From positions 258,001 to 322,000 of the forward strand of contig NZ_OY761823.1 of the NCBI RefSeq assembly GCF_963664965.1: a DNA stretch of 64,000 nucleotides. Reading direction: 5' to 3'. Made by a program: the position numbers and the translations under genes. The DNA comes from an uncultured Pseudodesulfovibrio sp. (lineage in GTDB: Bacteria; Desulfobacterota; Desulfovibrionia; Desulfovibrionales; Desulfovibrionaceae). Positions 18,601 to 25,926 of this stretch are shown here, in pieces. The notes beneath the pieces are model-generated. The model was not told the DNA's origin. It worked only from the letters and a program-made list of their open reading frames with translations, and ran no database searches. Numbering within the stretch: position 1 is the stretch's first letter; every line of letters begins with the position of its first letter.

Positions 18601-18715
18601 CGGCGTTGCCACAATGCCGCCGAAAACCCGAAGCACTCAGGCCCTGCTCAAACGGGCAGACATCGCCCTTTACGACGCCAAACAGTCAGGACGCAACCGG
18701 GTCGTATCCGGATAA
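15662..18715 (+). CDS. Cache-PAS4-GGDEF diguanylate cyclase
   Basis: A 1017-residue membrane sensor that should make c-di-GMP from two GTP. Order: transmembrane helix 10-27, periplasmic double-Cache-like ligand domain to about 305, second helix 312-336, four PAS domains (about 352-480, 485-600, 600-725, 725-850) each ending in a DIT-R/DVTEQ-type motif, and a GGDEF domain from about 855. The signature is intact (GGEEF), with an RKAD I-site for product inhibition. PAS parts read IVMIGNDDRITYWNPAAERM and similar. The ligands are unknown. It lies 100 bases after the degenerate GGDEF gene. Confidence 0.95.
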   Translation: MKTIRDFFKLYIPTALVVVLVAAWFLHARNQTHLNLVQLQQQAVVTQETLFLEHGMADRIQDARFLARLTARETDGTLHGHISGLEAIYADFARSRQAYFAIRFLDTSGMERIRIDNTPSGPIVKSAETMQSKRDRYYFTKALECRKDEVYISEFDLNREHGHLELPLRPTLRFASPVFEPATGRKLGIVILSFDGSTLIENLRLTSSPEGFSLFTNSDGYWMLAPGKGEEWGHLIETAKQHSMPNRFPAAWDTVSTGEKGQFVTSSGLFTFRTVSILPDSVVTGSQSLTQQTGREWKILTWVPARKLTAPKSTVVVILTAFGLIFLGIGCLYLTKYKVRQTLVEAKLRENREQMLAISQSSQDAIVMIGNDDRITYWNPAAERMFGYLPDEISDKKIHELLSPADSDADSDFNKFTASGSNSPVDRLLEFEAVRKDGTRFPVELAMSTFQLKGEWYAVGSMRDITRRKRYHRKLKHSEETSRALLNAPTESAILIDIDGVIVAVNEIGAHRLGSTPDELVGMNSFDIFPPDLAQNRREAFKAIIKSGSPACIEDVRANRQLRSNIYPVKGPNGTVDQIAIFSRDVTEQIFAEDALRLSEQRFRDVSEAVSEFIWELDNECAYSFITEDVSAVLGYTAEELLGKTPRFLIHPDNLEEFTAWHRNIFENKLPFTRQEVRNITKDGECIWLQTSGVPHFNAQGEFLGYRGAAMNITDRKEAEEALKASERKLRALAESAYDAIIMSNSHGQVSFWNHAAEQLFGYTEKEVMGREVHALIAPPEDRAKAKDGLSHFARTGRGPALGAVQEAEGLHKDGTRIAIERSVSGFKLGEEWFAVATIRDITSRKATEAKLRELATTDSLTGLHNRRRFLELSDREFTRSTRYGRPLAMFMIDIDHFKNVNDTHGHDVGDEVLRSLAEISIMALRKADIVGRLGGEEFGVLLPETELEAAIEVADRLRLSVERTNISTNAGELNITVSIGVATMPPKTRSTQALLKRADIALYDAKQSGRNRVVSG

Positions 18716-18819
18716 GCATTCTCTTCCCTTTTTTCGCCGCAAAGAGTATGGGTTAGGATGCTCTACCCGACAGGCAATCCGACCGACATTTTTTTCAGGA
18801 TACATACTGACACAAAATC

Positions 18820-21294
18820 ATGAAACGCCCAGACATAGCCACCCTCATCAAACACACGCCCTTTCGCATTCTGCTCCCTCTGGCGCTGACCATCCTCCTG
18901 TTCGCCGGATCCGTTTTCCTGTATCTTCTTCCATCCATAGAAAAAACCTTTCTCCGCCACAAGAAAGAAACCATTCATGAGTTGACCGGCTCGGTCGTCA
19001 ACTCAATCGCACATCTTCACCAACAGGCCGTACAAGGGAAAATATCCCACAACGAGGCCAAGGAACGTGCCCGGGAACTTGTGCGCGCCATGCGGTACGG
19101 AGCCGACGGCATGGAGTATTTCTGGGTCAATGACACCGACATGCACATGGTCGTTCATCCCTACAGGCCAGACCTTGAAGGCACCGACCTTTCCGAATTC
19201 TCCGACAAGGAAGGAAAACGGATATTCAAGAACTTCGTCGACATAGCCACACAATTCGGCGGCGGTTTCACAGACTATCACTGGCAGTGGAAAAACCAGC
19301 CGGAAAAAATCGCACACAAGCTTTCATATGTCCGGGGCTTCCAACCCTGGGGCTGGGTCGTGGGGACCGGGTTCTATACCGATGATGTCATGGAGGAAAT
19401 AGCAGGCTACCGCAATCAGATAGCAGCCATATTCCTTGCCACCCTTCTCGCCATGGCAGCCCTCGAAATCTACGTGCTCAGGCAGACGGTCATCACGGAA
19501 AAGAAAAAACAGAAAATCGAAATCCAGAGGGAACGGCTCGTCAACGCCCTGCGCGAAGGCGAGGAACGATACCGCACCATCGCCGACTTCGCCTATGACT
19601 GGGAAATGTGGATAGGCACGGAGGGTGAAACCGTTTACTGCTCTCCCGCATGCGAACGCATCACGGGCTATCCGCCGGAACGCTTCTTCGAATCACCCGA
19701 ACTCGTCCGCTCCGTCATACTGGATGAGGACCGCCCCGCATGGGACGCATTTCTCGAACAGGCTCACGGCAAGGACGGCGATTCCCTTGATTTCCGCATC
19801 ATGACCCGAAACAACCAGCTCCGATGGGTCGGGGTCGTCGGGCGAGGCGTTTCCGGCATCGGCATGAAGCCGCTGGGCGTCAGATGCAGCTTCCGCGATA
19901 TCACCGACAGCAAGGGCATGGAGGAACGCCTGCGCCATCAGGCTCTCCACGACCCGCTCACGGGACTCGCCAACCGCGTCCTCTGTCTGGACCGCATCGG
20001 CCACGCCATGCACCGCGCAGCCCGCCGCGACAACTATTTCTTCGCCGTTGTCTTCCTTGATCTCGACCGTTTCAAGATCATCAACGACTCCCTCGGGCAC
20101 CGTTTCGGCGACCTCGTGCTCATGGAGGCCGCAAGCCGCCTTTCCGAAAGCGTTCGCACGCTGGACACGGTTTCCCGCTTCGGCGGTGATGAATTCGTGC
20201 TGCTGCTCGACGAACTCGCCAGCCCCGGGGAAGCCATCCGCATTGTCAAACGCATCCGCGAGGAATTGGCGAAACCGTACACCATGGATTCACAGGAAGT
20301 GCAGACAACCGCAAGCTTCGGCATCGTTCTCAGTCCGGTGGACAACGTCAAACCGCACGACGTGCTGCAACATTCCAACATCGCCATGCACAGGGCCAAA
20401 GAGGCCGGACGCAACCGCTTCAAGGTTTTCACCGGCAGGATGCTCGAAAATGCCGTGGACCAGCTGACCATGGAAAGCGACATGCGGAGCGGACTGGAAG
20501 CGGGTGAATTCCATATCGAATACCAGCCCATCATGGACCTCAACGACTCCGATCTCATGGGATTCGAAGCACTGGCCCGATGGGACCACCCCGAACGCGG
20601 CCCCATTCCTCCGTCCGAATTCATTCCCATGGCCGAAGAGTCCGGAGCCATCCTCCAGATCGGGGAATGGGTACTTCGCAATTCGCTCATGACACTGGCC
20701 GAGTGGAGAAAGACAACCAAGGGCGCGAACAACATCTTCATGTCCGTCAATCTCTCCACAAAGCAGTTTGCGCGCATGGAACTCGACAAGGTGGTCCTGC
20801 GGGCACTGCACGATGCCGGATTACCCCCGGAGGCGCTCAAGCTCGAAATCACCGAGTCCGCGCTCATGGACTATCCGGACGCGGCCATCCTCATCATGAA
20901 GAAACTCCGCAGACAGGGTGTGCGTTTCTCCATTGACGACTTCGGTACAGGATATTCGTCACTGGCCCAGCTCCAGCGCCTTCAGGTCGACACCATCAAA
21001 GTGGACCGCTCGTTCATCGCCCGCATGAAGCGGGACCCGGAGAACATGGAAATCGTCAAGGCGGTCATCGCATTGGCCCACTCGCTCAAGCTCGACGTGG
21101 TGGCCGAAGGCGTGGAAGACCCGGATCAGCTCTGCTCTCTCCTTGATCTCGACTGTGAATGCGTACAGGGCTTCTACTTCCACGAACCGCTCTCGACCTC
21201 GGAGGCGGAAAGGCTGCTCAAACTTCGTGCCGAGGCCGGTGACACTTCCCCGAAACAGGCCCTGGACAAAGTCAAACAGGGCTGCGCCGAGTAG
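18820..21294 (+). CDS. Cache-PAS-GGDEF-EAL dual c-di-GMP protein
   Basis: An 824-residue membrane protein. Helix 15-37, a single Cache domain to about 195 (MEYFWVNDTDMHMVVHP, GWVVGTGFY), helix 199-219, a PAS domain 245-370, GGDEF 375-535 and EAL 548-800. Both catalytic parts look intact: RFGGDEF with an RTLD I-site, and GFEALARWDHP, EITESAL, IDDFGTGYSSL, TIKVDRSFI and VAEGVE. Such bifunctional proteins usually favour one activity under given signals, and which one cannot be read from sequence. It follows the PAS cyclase by about 100 bases on the same strand. Confidence 0.95.
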   Translation: MKRPDIATLIKHTPFRILLPLALTILLFAGSVFLYLLPSIEKTFLRHKKETIHELTGSVVNSIAHLHQQAVQGKISHNEAKERARELVRAMRYGADGMEYFWVNDTDMHMVVHPYRPDLEGTDLSEFSDKEGKRIFKNFVDIATQFGGGFTDYHWQWKNQPEKIAHKLSYVRGFQPWGWVVGTGFYTDDVMEEIAGYRNQIAAIFLATLLAMAALEIYVLRQTVITEKKKQKIEIQRERLVNALREGEERYRTIADFAYDWEMWIGTEGETVYCSPACERITGYPPERFFESPELVRSVILDEDRPAWDAFLEQAHGKDGDSLDFRIMTRNNQLRWVGVVGRGVSGIGMKPLGVRCSFRDITDSKGMEERLRHQALHDPLTGLANRVLCLDRIGHAMHRAARRDNYFFAVVFLDLDRFKIINDSLGHRFGDLVLMEAASRLSESVRTLDTVSRFGGDEFVLLLDELASPGEAIRIVKRIREELAKPYTMDSQEVQTTASFGIVLSPVDNVKPHDVLQHSNIAMHRAKEAGRNRFKVFTGRMLENAVDQLTMESDMRSGLEAGEFHIEYQPIMDLNDSDLMGFEALARWDHPERGPIPPSEFIPMAEESGAILQIGEWVLRNSLMTLAEWRKTTKGANNIFMSVNLSTKQFARMELDKVVLRALHDAGLPPEALKLEITESALMDYPDAAILIMKKLRRQGVRFSIDDFGTGYSSLAQLQRLQVDTIKVDRSFIARMKRDPENMEIVKAVIALAHSLKLDVVAEGVEDPDQLCSLLDLDCECVQGFYFHEPLSTSEAERLLKLRAEAGDTSPKQALDKVKQGCAE

Positions 21295-21475
21295 CCGCCC
21301 CTTTCATTTTACAATTTTCGTCATTTTTTTCACACCTCGCTGTCAATAAAATCAGCGGGTTATGCCTCTGCGCCAGAAAAACCACTGGACATTTCCCGAC
21401 TATCAGAGCAAAGAAATTCAGTTTAGCTGTTCACGGGCGTGGGAGGTTGCGTCCGGACAGCGTCATGGAACAGGG

Positions 21476-21565
21476 ACAGGAGGGTGCCTGTTTCAGTCTG
21501 AGGCGGCGCACTGCGCCGGGGTTGCTAACGGACTGTGCTGACCGGGAAAGGTCTCAAGAGCACAG
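21476..21565 (+). promoter_or_regulatory. structured 5' leader of the permease gene
   Basis: Three hairpins stand in a row: ACAGG/CCTGT (21476-21491), GGCGC/GCGCC (21505-21517) and CTGTGCT/AGCACAG with an inner GACC/GGTC helix (21533-21565). They end 21 bases before the permease ATG and could hide its ribosome site. I could not match it to a known riboswitch class. Confidence 0.35.
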
Positions 21566-21586
21566 CCAAAAAACTGTGATGGGAAT

Positions 21587-22912
21587 ATGGAAAAACTACA
21601 AAAGAAATATGGATTCTGGACTGCTACCGCCATGGTCGTGGGGATCGTGATCGGTTCGGGAGTCTTCTTCAAAGCCGATGACGTGCTCAAGGCTTCGGGC
21701 GGCAGTCTGTCTACCGCGCTTCTCGCATGGCTCATCGGTGGTTCGATCATGGTCGTTACCGCATACGTCTTTTCAAAAATCGCCACCCGTATCGAAAAGG
21801 TCAACGGCGTGGTGGACTACTTCGAACAGGCATACGGACAGAAAGCCGGTTACATGGTCGGCTGGTTCATGACCTTCATCTACTACCCGACTCTCGTGGC
21901 TGTTCTGGCCTGGGTCTCCGCCAACTACACCGTCGGCCTGTTCGGCCTTGAAAGCGGCCTGTGGCCCATCTCGTTCGTCTACCTGACAGGATTCTTCCTG
22001 CTCAACTATTTTTCTCCGGTACTGGCAGGAAAGTGGCAGGTCACGTCCACCGTGGTCAAACTGATCCCTCTGGGTCTCGTGGCCATTGTCGGCGGCTTTG
22101 CCGGACTCATGAACGGCCAGACGCTGGCAAACTTCACCCAGACCGCCCAGACCGTGGCAGACAGCGGAGGCGGCCTCGCAGTAGCCACCCTGTCCACCGC
22201 ATTTGCCTATGAAGGCTGGATCATCGCCACCGTCATCAACGCGGAGCTCAAGGATGCCAAGAAGACCCTGCCGCGCGCGCTCGTGGTCGGCACCATCGCC
22301 GTCGTCACCATCTACATGCTGTACTATCTCGGCATTTCCGGCGTCCTGACCAACGATCAGGTTCTCGCCGCAGGCGACGCTGCCCCGGTTGAAGTCATCG
22401 CCCTGATCTTCAGCCAGTTGAGCGGCACCATCCTGACCGTTTTCGTCGTCATCTCCTGCCTCGGCACGCTGAACGGCCTCATCATGGGTTCCGCCCGAGG
22501 CATGTTCTCCATCGCTTCCCGTGACATGGGACCGCGTCCCGACCTCTTCAAGAAGGTCAATCCCCTGACCAACTGCACCACCTGTTCCGCCATGCTGGGC
22601 TATGTTCTCTCCTGCATGTGGCTCGTGGTCTGGTACGGCAACTTCGCGGGCTGGTGGGGACAGTTCATGGATATCTCCGAACTGCCCATCGCGTTCCTGT
22701 ACGTGATCTACATCTCCATCTACATCTGGGTGATGAAGACATTCACCGACCTGAACGGTTTCAGCCGCTTCGTCTGTCCGGCCCTCGCCGGTATCGGCTC
22801 CATCTACATCATCTGGGGCGCCATCCAGAAAGACATGTTCATGCACTTTCTCGTGGTTTCCCTCATCATTCTGGGCCTCGGCGTCGTGCTCATGAGAAAC
22901 GGTCGCAAATAG
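21587..22912 (+). CDS. APC-family amino-acid permease
   Basis: A 441-residue transporter with about 12 membrane helices. The first helix has the unwound substrate-site motif VVGIVIGSGVFF typical of the amino acid-polyamine-organocation family. WIIATVINAELKDAKKTLPRAL matches the helix 6-7 region of that family. It should bring amino acids in with protons or by exchange; the substrate cannot be read. The ribosome site is poor (GGGA), and about 290 bases upstream contain a run of hairpins (21476-21565) that may control translation. Confidence 0.92.
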   Translation: MEKLQKKYGFWTATAMVVGIVIGSGVFFKADDVLKASGGSLSTALLAWLIGGSIMVVTAYVFSKIATRIEKVNGVVDYFEQAYGQKAGYMVGWFMTFIYYPTLVAVLAWVSANYTVGLFGLESGLWPISFVYLTGFFLLNYFSPVLAGKWQVTSTVVKLIPLGLVAIVGGFAGLMNGQTLANFTQTAQTVADSGGGLAVATLSTAFAYEGWIIATVINAELKDAKKTLPRALVVGTIAVVTIYMLYYLGISGVLTNDQVLAAGDAAPVEVIALIFSQLSGTILTVFVVISCLGTLNGLIMGSARGMFSIASRDMGPRPDLFKKVNPLTNCTTCSAMLGYVLSCMWLVVWYGNFAGWWGQFMDISELPIAFLYVIYISIYIWVMKTFTDLNGFSRFVCPALAGIGSIYIIWGAIQKDMFMHFLVVSLIILGLGVVLMRNGRK

Positions 22913-22938
22913 CCGTTCCCGGCAAACCGCATTCCGAC

Positions 22939-22976
22939 AGGCCGTCTTTCCGCAGGGAAGGACGGCCTTTCCTTTG
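22939..22976 (+). terminator. terminator after the permease gene
   Basis: AGGCCGTC and GACGGCCT form the main stem, with TTCC/GGAA inside, followed by TTTCCTTT. Confidence 0.85.
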
Positions 22977-23037
22977 GGAGAAGCCGACAGCCATCACCCT
23001 CCCCCCGGTCCACCGTTATTATCCCTTTCCATACCAC

Positions 23038-23065
23038 TTGACGCCAGATTTTGAGAACGTATACT
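23038..23065 (+). promoter_or_regulatory. sigma-70 promoter of the 901-residue repeat protein
   Basis: TTGACG and TATACT are 16 bases apart, the best sigma-70 match seen in the window. It leaves a leader of about 67 bases before the GTG at 23139. Confidence 0.6.
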
Positions 23066-23138
23066 ATATGTATGCCAAAATGGCCCCGGCGGCTTTTTTG
23101 CGGACCAGGGACGGTGCGCTTTTGGCGGGAGAAAGACA

Positions 23139-25844
23139 GTGTCTTCCAGCTTCACGGACTTCATCGTGGCCGGTCCCCCCGGTCAGGTGACAGCAGGTCC
23201 GGCAGGATCATTCAAGGCGGTCGGCCCCGGTCACGTTGTGACGGGAGCGCCCGGTCACGTCCCTATTGATACCACCCCTGCACATGTTCCCATAGATACA
23301 TCACCGGCACGGATTCCGTATGCCGCGTCTCCCGGTGCGCCCCCAAGCTCTTTTGTCGGCGCGGGCACGACCGGCAGCGGTGGCGGCGCAGGCACCAGTT
23401 CCGTTGGCAGCACCGGCATATCCTCCGGTGGAGGAGGCGGTGGGGGCGGCATCACGTCCGGCTCCAGTGCTTCGGCCATCGGCGGCGGTGGCGGCAGCGA
23501 CAAGGTTATCGGCGGCGGTGGCGGCGGTTCGGCACCTGCGCCATCCGGTGTGGGCAGTTCCGGCCAGACCGGCAGCGGCAATGCCGTGTCCATGCCCAAC
23601 TCCAGCATGGGCGGAGCGCCGACAGCCGCAACAGGCGGTGGCAACATTTCCGCAGAATCCGGCAAGGCTCCCGTGAACCAGTCCACTGGTGGCGGAGTCG
23701 CCAGCGCCACAGGCGGCGGTCCCTCGGAAGGTCCGGGCCATAGACCGGCAGACACGTCCGGTTCAGTACCTATCGCGCCATCCATCGGCATACAGCCCAT
23801 TACTCCGGCAGGGCATGTGCCCATGACGCCCAAGGTCGGCTTCTCCCTGCCTTCGCTGACGGGCTGGACTCCCGTGTCCCCCGCCGGGACCGTCATGGCA
23901 TCCCGCATGACCTCGCCCCGCGGCATGTCGTTCGGACATACGCAGCATTGGCCCAACGACGTATTTCATCACACCACGCACTCCGCAGGCTTCACGCCCA
24001 AGCACGTGGAAATGGCCCCGTGGATTCCCACGGCAAACGGCTATGTGGAGCCGGACAAGCCCAATATCGACTTTGACAAGGACATGGGCCGCGGCAACCC
24101 CATCGACATGTCGTCCACGTTCACCATGAACATCGACCAGGCACAGGACTTCAGCAACACGCAGAACACCACGTTCCGGGACTCCATCGAAAACACCCTC
24201 GACCAGTCCGCTGAAACCGTTATCCACCGCACCGAAACGACCACCAACCAGAATGCGGTGAACACATCCACAACGACGCAGCAGGACCTGAGCAACGACC
24301 ATACGGTTCAGGCGCAGAATTCGGTCAGTCAGGTGACAAACCAGACAAACACGCTGGAACAACAATCAACAACCAACAACAGCCAGCCAACAACACATCA
24401 GTTGAGCATGACCGAAAACCGCCCCGTAACCAATGAAACCGAACATCGGGATGTCCGGCAGGTGGACGCAGGCCAGACCACGCATCAGGAAAATGTCACC
24501 GACCATCGCGAGGTGGACAACTCCACGGTCAACCATGTGACGCAGCAGGACATGACGCTCAACAACGACAACTCCGTCAACCGCAACGAGGACCACTCCT
24601 CGGTCACGCAGTTCAACAGCGAGAACAACTTCACCACGCAGGACAACTCGCGCTACGAGCAGGTGGAAAACCACGAGAACTCGATCATCAACGAACAGGA
24701 GACATCATTGTCGTTCAGTTCGAGCAACGTCAGCCAGAACGACAACTCCACAAGCGTGGAATCAAGTTCGGAATACACCTACCAGCAGACAGACCAGTCC
24801 GAGACATCCTTTACCTCGGACAACGACGTCACCTTCTCGGAAAACCGCAACTTCGAGAACAGCGTCTCGGAAAACCATCTGGTCGAAGCCGACCATTCCC
24901 GCAATATCGACCAGTCCACGTCCTACGACTACACACAGCAGGACAACTCAAAGACCACATTCGTCTCGGACAACACCACAAACCTCAACCAGCAGACCGA
25001 CCTGTCGTTCGAGTACAACATCGCGGCGGAAAACAATTTCGACCAGTCAAGAGACATCGACCAGTCCACGACGTTCAACCAGACCACGCAGGATAACTCC
25101 AAGACCACTTTCGTGGCCGACAATACCACTAACCTCAACGAGCAGACGAACCTCTCGATCTCGGACGTCTCCAACACGGAAAACAACTTCGATCAGTCGA
25201 GGAACATCGACCAGTCAACGACATTCAACCAGACCACACAGGATAATTCAAAGACCACATTCGTCTCGGACAACACCACGAACCTCGTCGAGGAGACAAA
25301 CCTCTCGATTTCGGACACGGTCAACACGGAAAATCACTTCGACCAGTCGAGGAACATCGACCAGTCAACGACCTACAACCAGACCACGCAGGACAATTCG
25401 AAGACCACGTTCGTCTCGGACAACACCACAAACATCATCGAGCAGTCGGAGATGTCGTTCGAGTACAACCTTGCAACGGAAAACAACTTCGACCAGTCAC
25501 GCACCATCGACCAGTCCACCACATTCAATTTCGTGGATCAGGATCTGTCTCAGGTCACGTTCGTCAGCGACAACGACACGAACCTCATCGAGAACGACAG
25601 CGTGAACCTCTCGTTCACGGATGTGCGGCAGGTCGAGTCGGACAACTCCAGCAACATCACGGTCAACAACGTCTTCGATCGGGTGGAACAGGACAACTCC
25701 GTCACCCAGATCATCGACAACAGTTCCGTGACCTTCATCGACATCGACCGCCCGACATACATCGTGGACAACTCCGCCCACACCACCATGCACTTTCAGG
25801 CCCCGGAACTCGGCATGGGAGCGATTATCGCGGGTAACGCATGA
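23139..25844 (+). CDS. 901-residue low-complexity protein with 50-residue repeats
   Basis: I recognise no family. Start is GTG with GGGAG seven bases before. Residues 1-65 hold PGHV/PIDT-type repeats, 70-200 are Gly/Ser-rich with long Gly runs, 200-320 are Pro/His-rich, and 330-870 are dominated by Asn, Thr, Ser, Gln and Asp. From about 500 a 50-residue period is strict: QDNS or a variant recurs at 501, 551, 601, 651, 701, 751, 801 and 851, and units from 589 to 800 are almost identical. No cysteine, no signal peptide and no membrane helix are visible. Alternating polar and hydrophobic residues suggest stacked beta strands. The setting beside two RTX giants suggests an extracellular fibre or matrix protein, but the export route is unknown. 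Confidence 0.75.
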   Translation: MSSSFTDFIVAGPPGQVTAGPAGSFKAVGPGHVVTGAPGHVPIDTTPAHVPIDTSPARIPYAASPGAPPSSFVGAGTTGSGGGAGTSSVGSTGISSGGGGGGGGITSGSSASAIGGGGGSDKVIGGGGGGSAPAPSGVGSSGQTGSGNAVSMPNSSMGGAPTAATGGGNISAESGKAPVNQSTGGGVASATGGGPSEGPGHRPADTSGSVPIAPSIGIQPITPAGHVPMTPKVGFSLPSLTGWTPVSPAGTVMASRMTSPRGMSFGHTQHWPNDVFHHTTHSAGFTPKHVEMAPWIPTANGYVEPDKPNIDFDKDMGRGNPIDMSSTFTMNIDQAQDFSNTQNTTFRDSIENTLDQSAETVIHRTETTTNQNAVNTSTTTQQDLSNDHTVQAQNSVSQVTNQTNTLEQQSTTNNSQPTTHQLSMTENRPVTNETEHRDVRQVDAGQTTHQENVTDHREVDNSTVNHVTQQDMTLNNDNSVNRNEDHSSVTQFNSENNFTTQDNSRYEQVENHENSIINEQETSLSFSSSNVSQNDNSTSVESSSEYTYQQTDQSETSFTSDNDVTFSENRNFENSVSENHLVEADHSRNIDQSTSYDYTQQDNSKTTFVSDNTTNLNQQTDLSFEYNIAAENNFDQSRDIDQSTTFNQTTQDNSKTTFVADNTTNLNEQTNLSISDVSNTENNFDQSRNIDQSTTFNQTTQDNSKTTFVSDNTTNLVEETNLSISDTVNTENHFDQSRNIDQSTTYNQTTQDNSKTTFVSDNTTNIIEQSEMSFEYNLATENNFDQSRTIDQSTTFNFVDQDLSQVTFVSDNDTNLIENDSVNLSFTDVRQVESDNSSNITVNNVFDRVEQDNSVTQIIDNSSVTFIDIDRPTYIVDNSAHTTMHFQAPELGMGAIIAGNA
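24889..25538 (+). repeat. 150-base in-frame tandem repeats
   Basis: Units begin near 24889, 25039, 25189, 25339 and 25489, exactly 150 bases apart. They encode the NIDQSTTFNQTTQDNSKTTF-type unit of the 901-residue protein. The inner copies are nearly identical, pointing to recent duplication or gene conversion. Confidence 0.9.
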
Positions 25845-25862
25845 CGCCCCATACAAACCACA

Positions 25863-25901
25863 AAAAAAACGCTCTTCCGGCAAAAGGAAGAGCGTTTTTT
25901 T
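25863..25901. terminator. bidirectional terminator
   Basis: ACGCTCTTCC pairs with GGAAGAGCGT, with A and T runs on either side. It serves both the repeat protein gene and the convergent RTX gene. Confidence 0.9.
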
Positions 25902-25926
25902 GTATTCGTAATAAAAGGGGCTGCCG

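Noticed and set aside
24889..25538. Evenly spaced 150-base repeats considered as a CRISPR-like array
   Set aside because: There are no unique spacers; the whole unit repeats, in frame, inside one protein gene.
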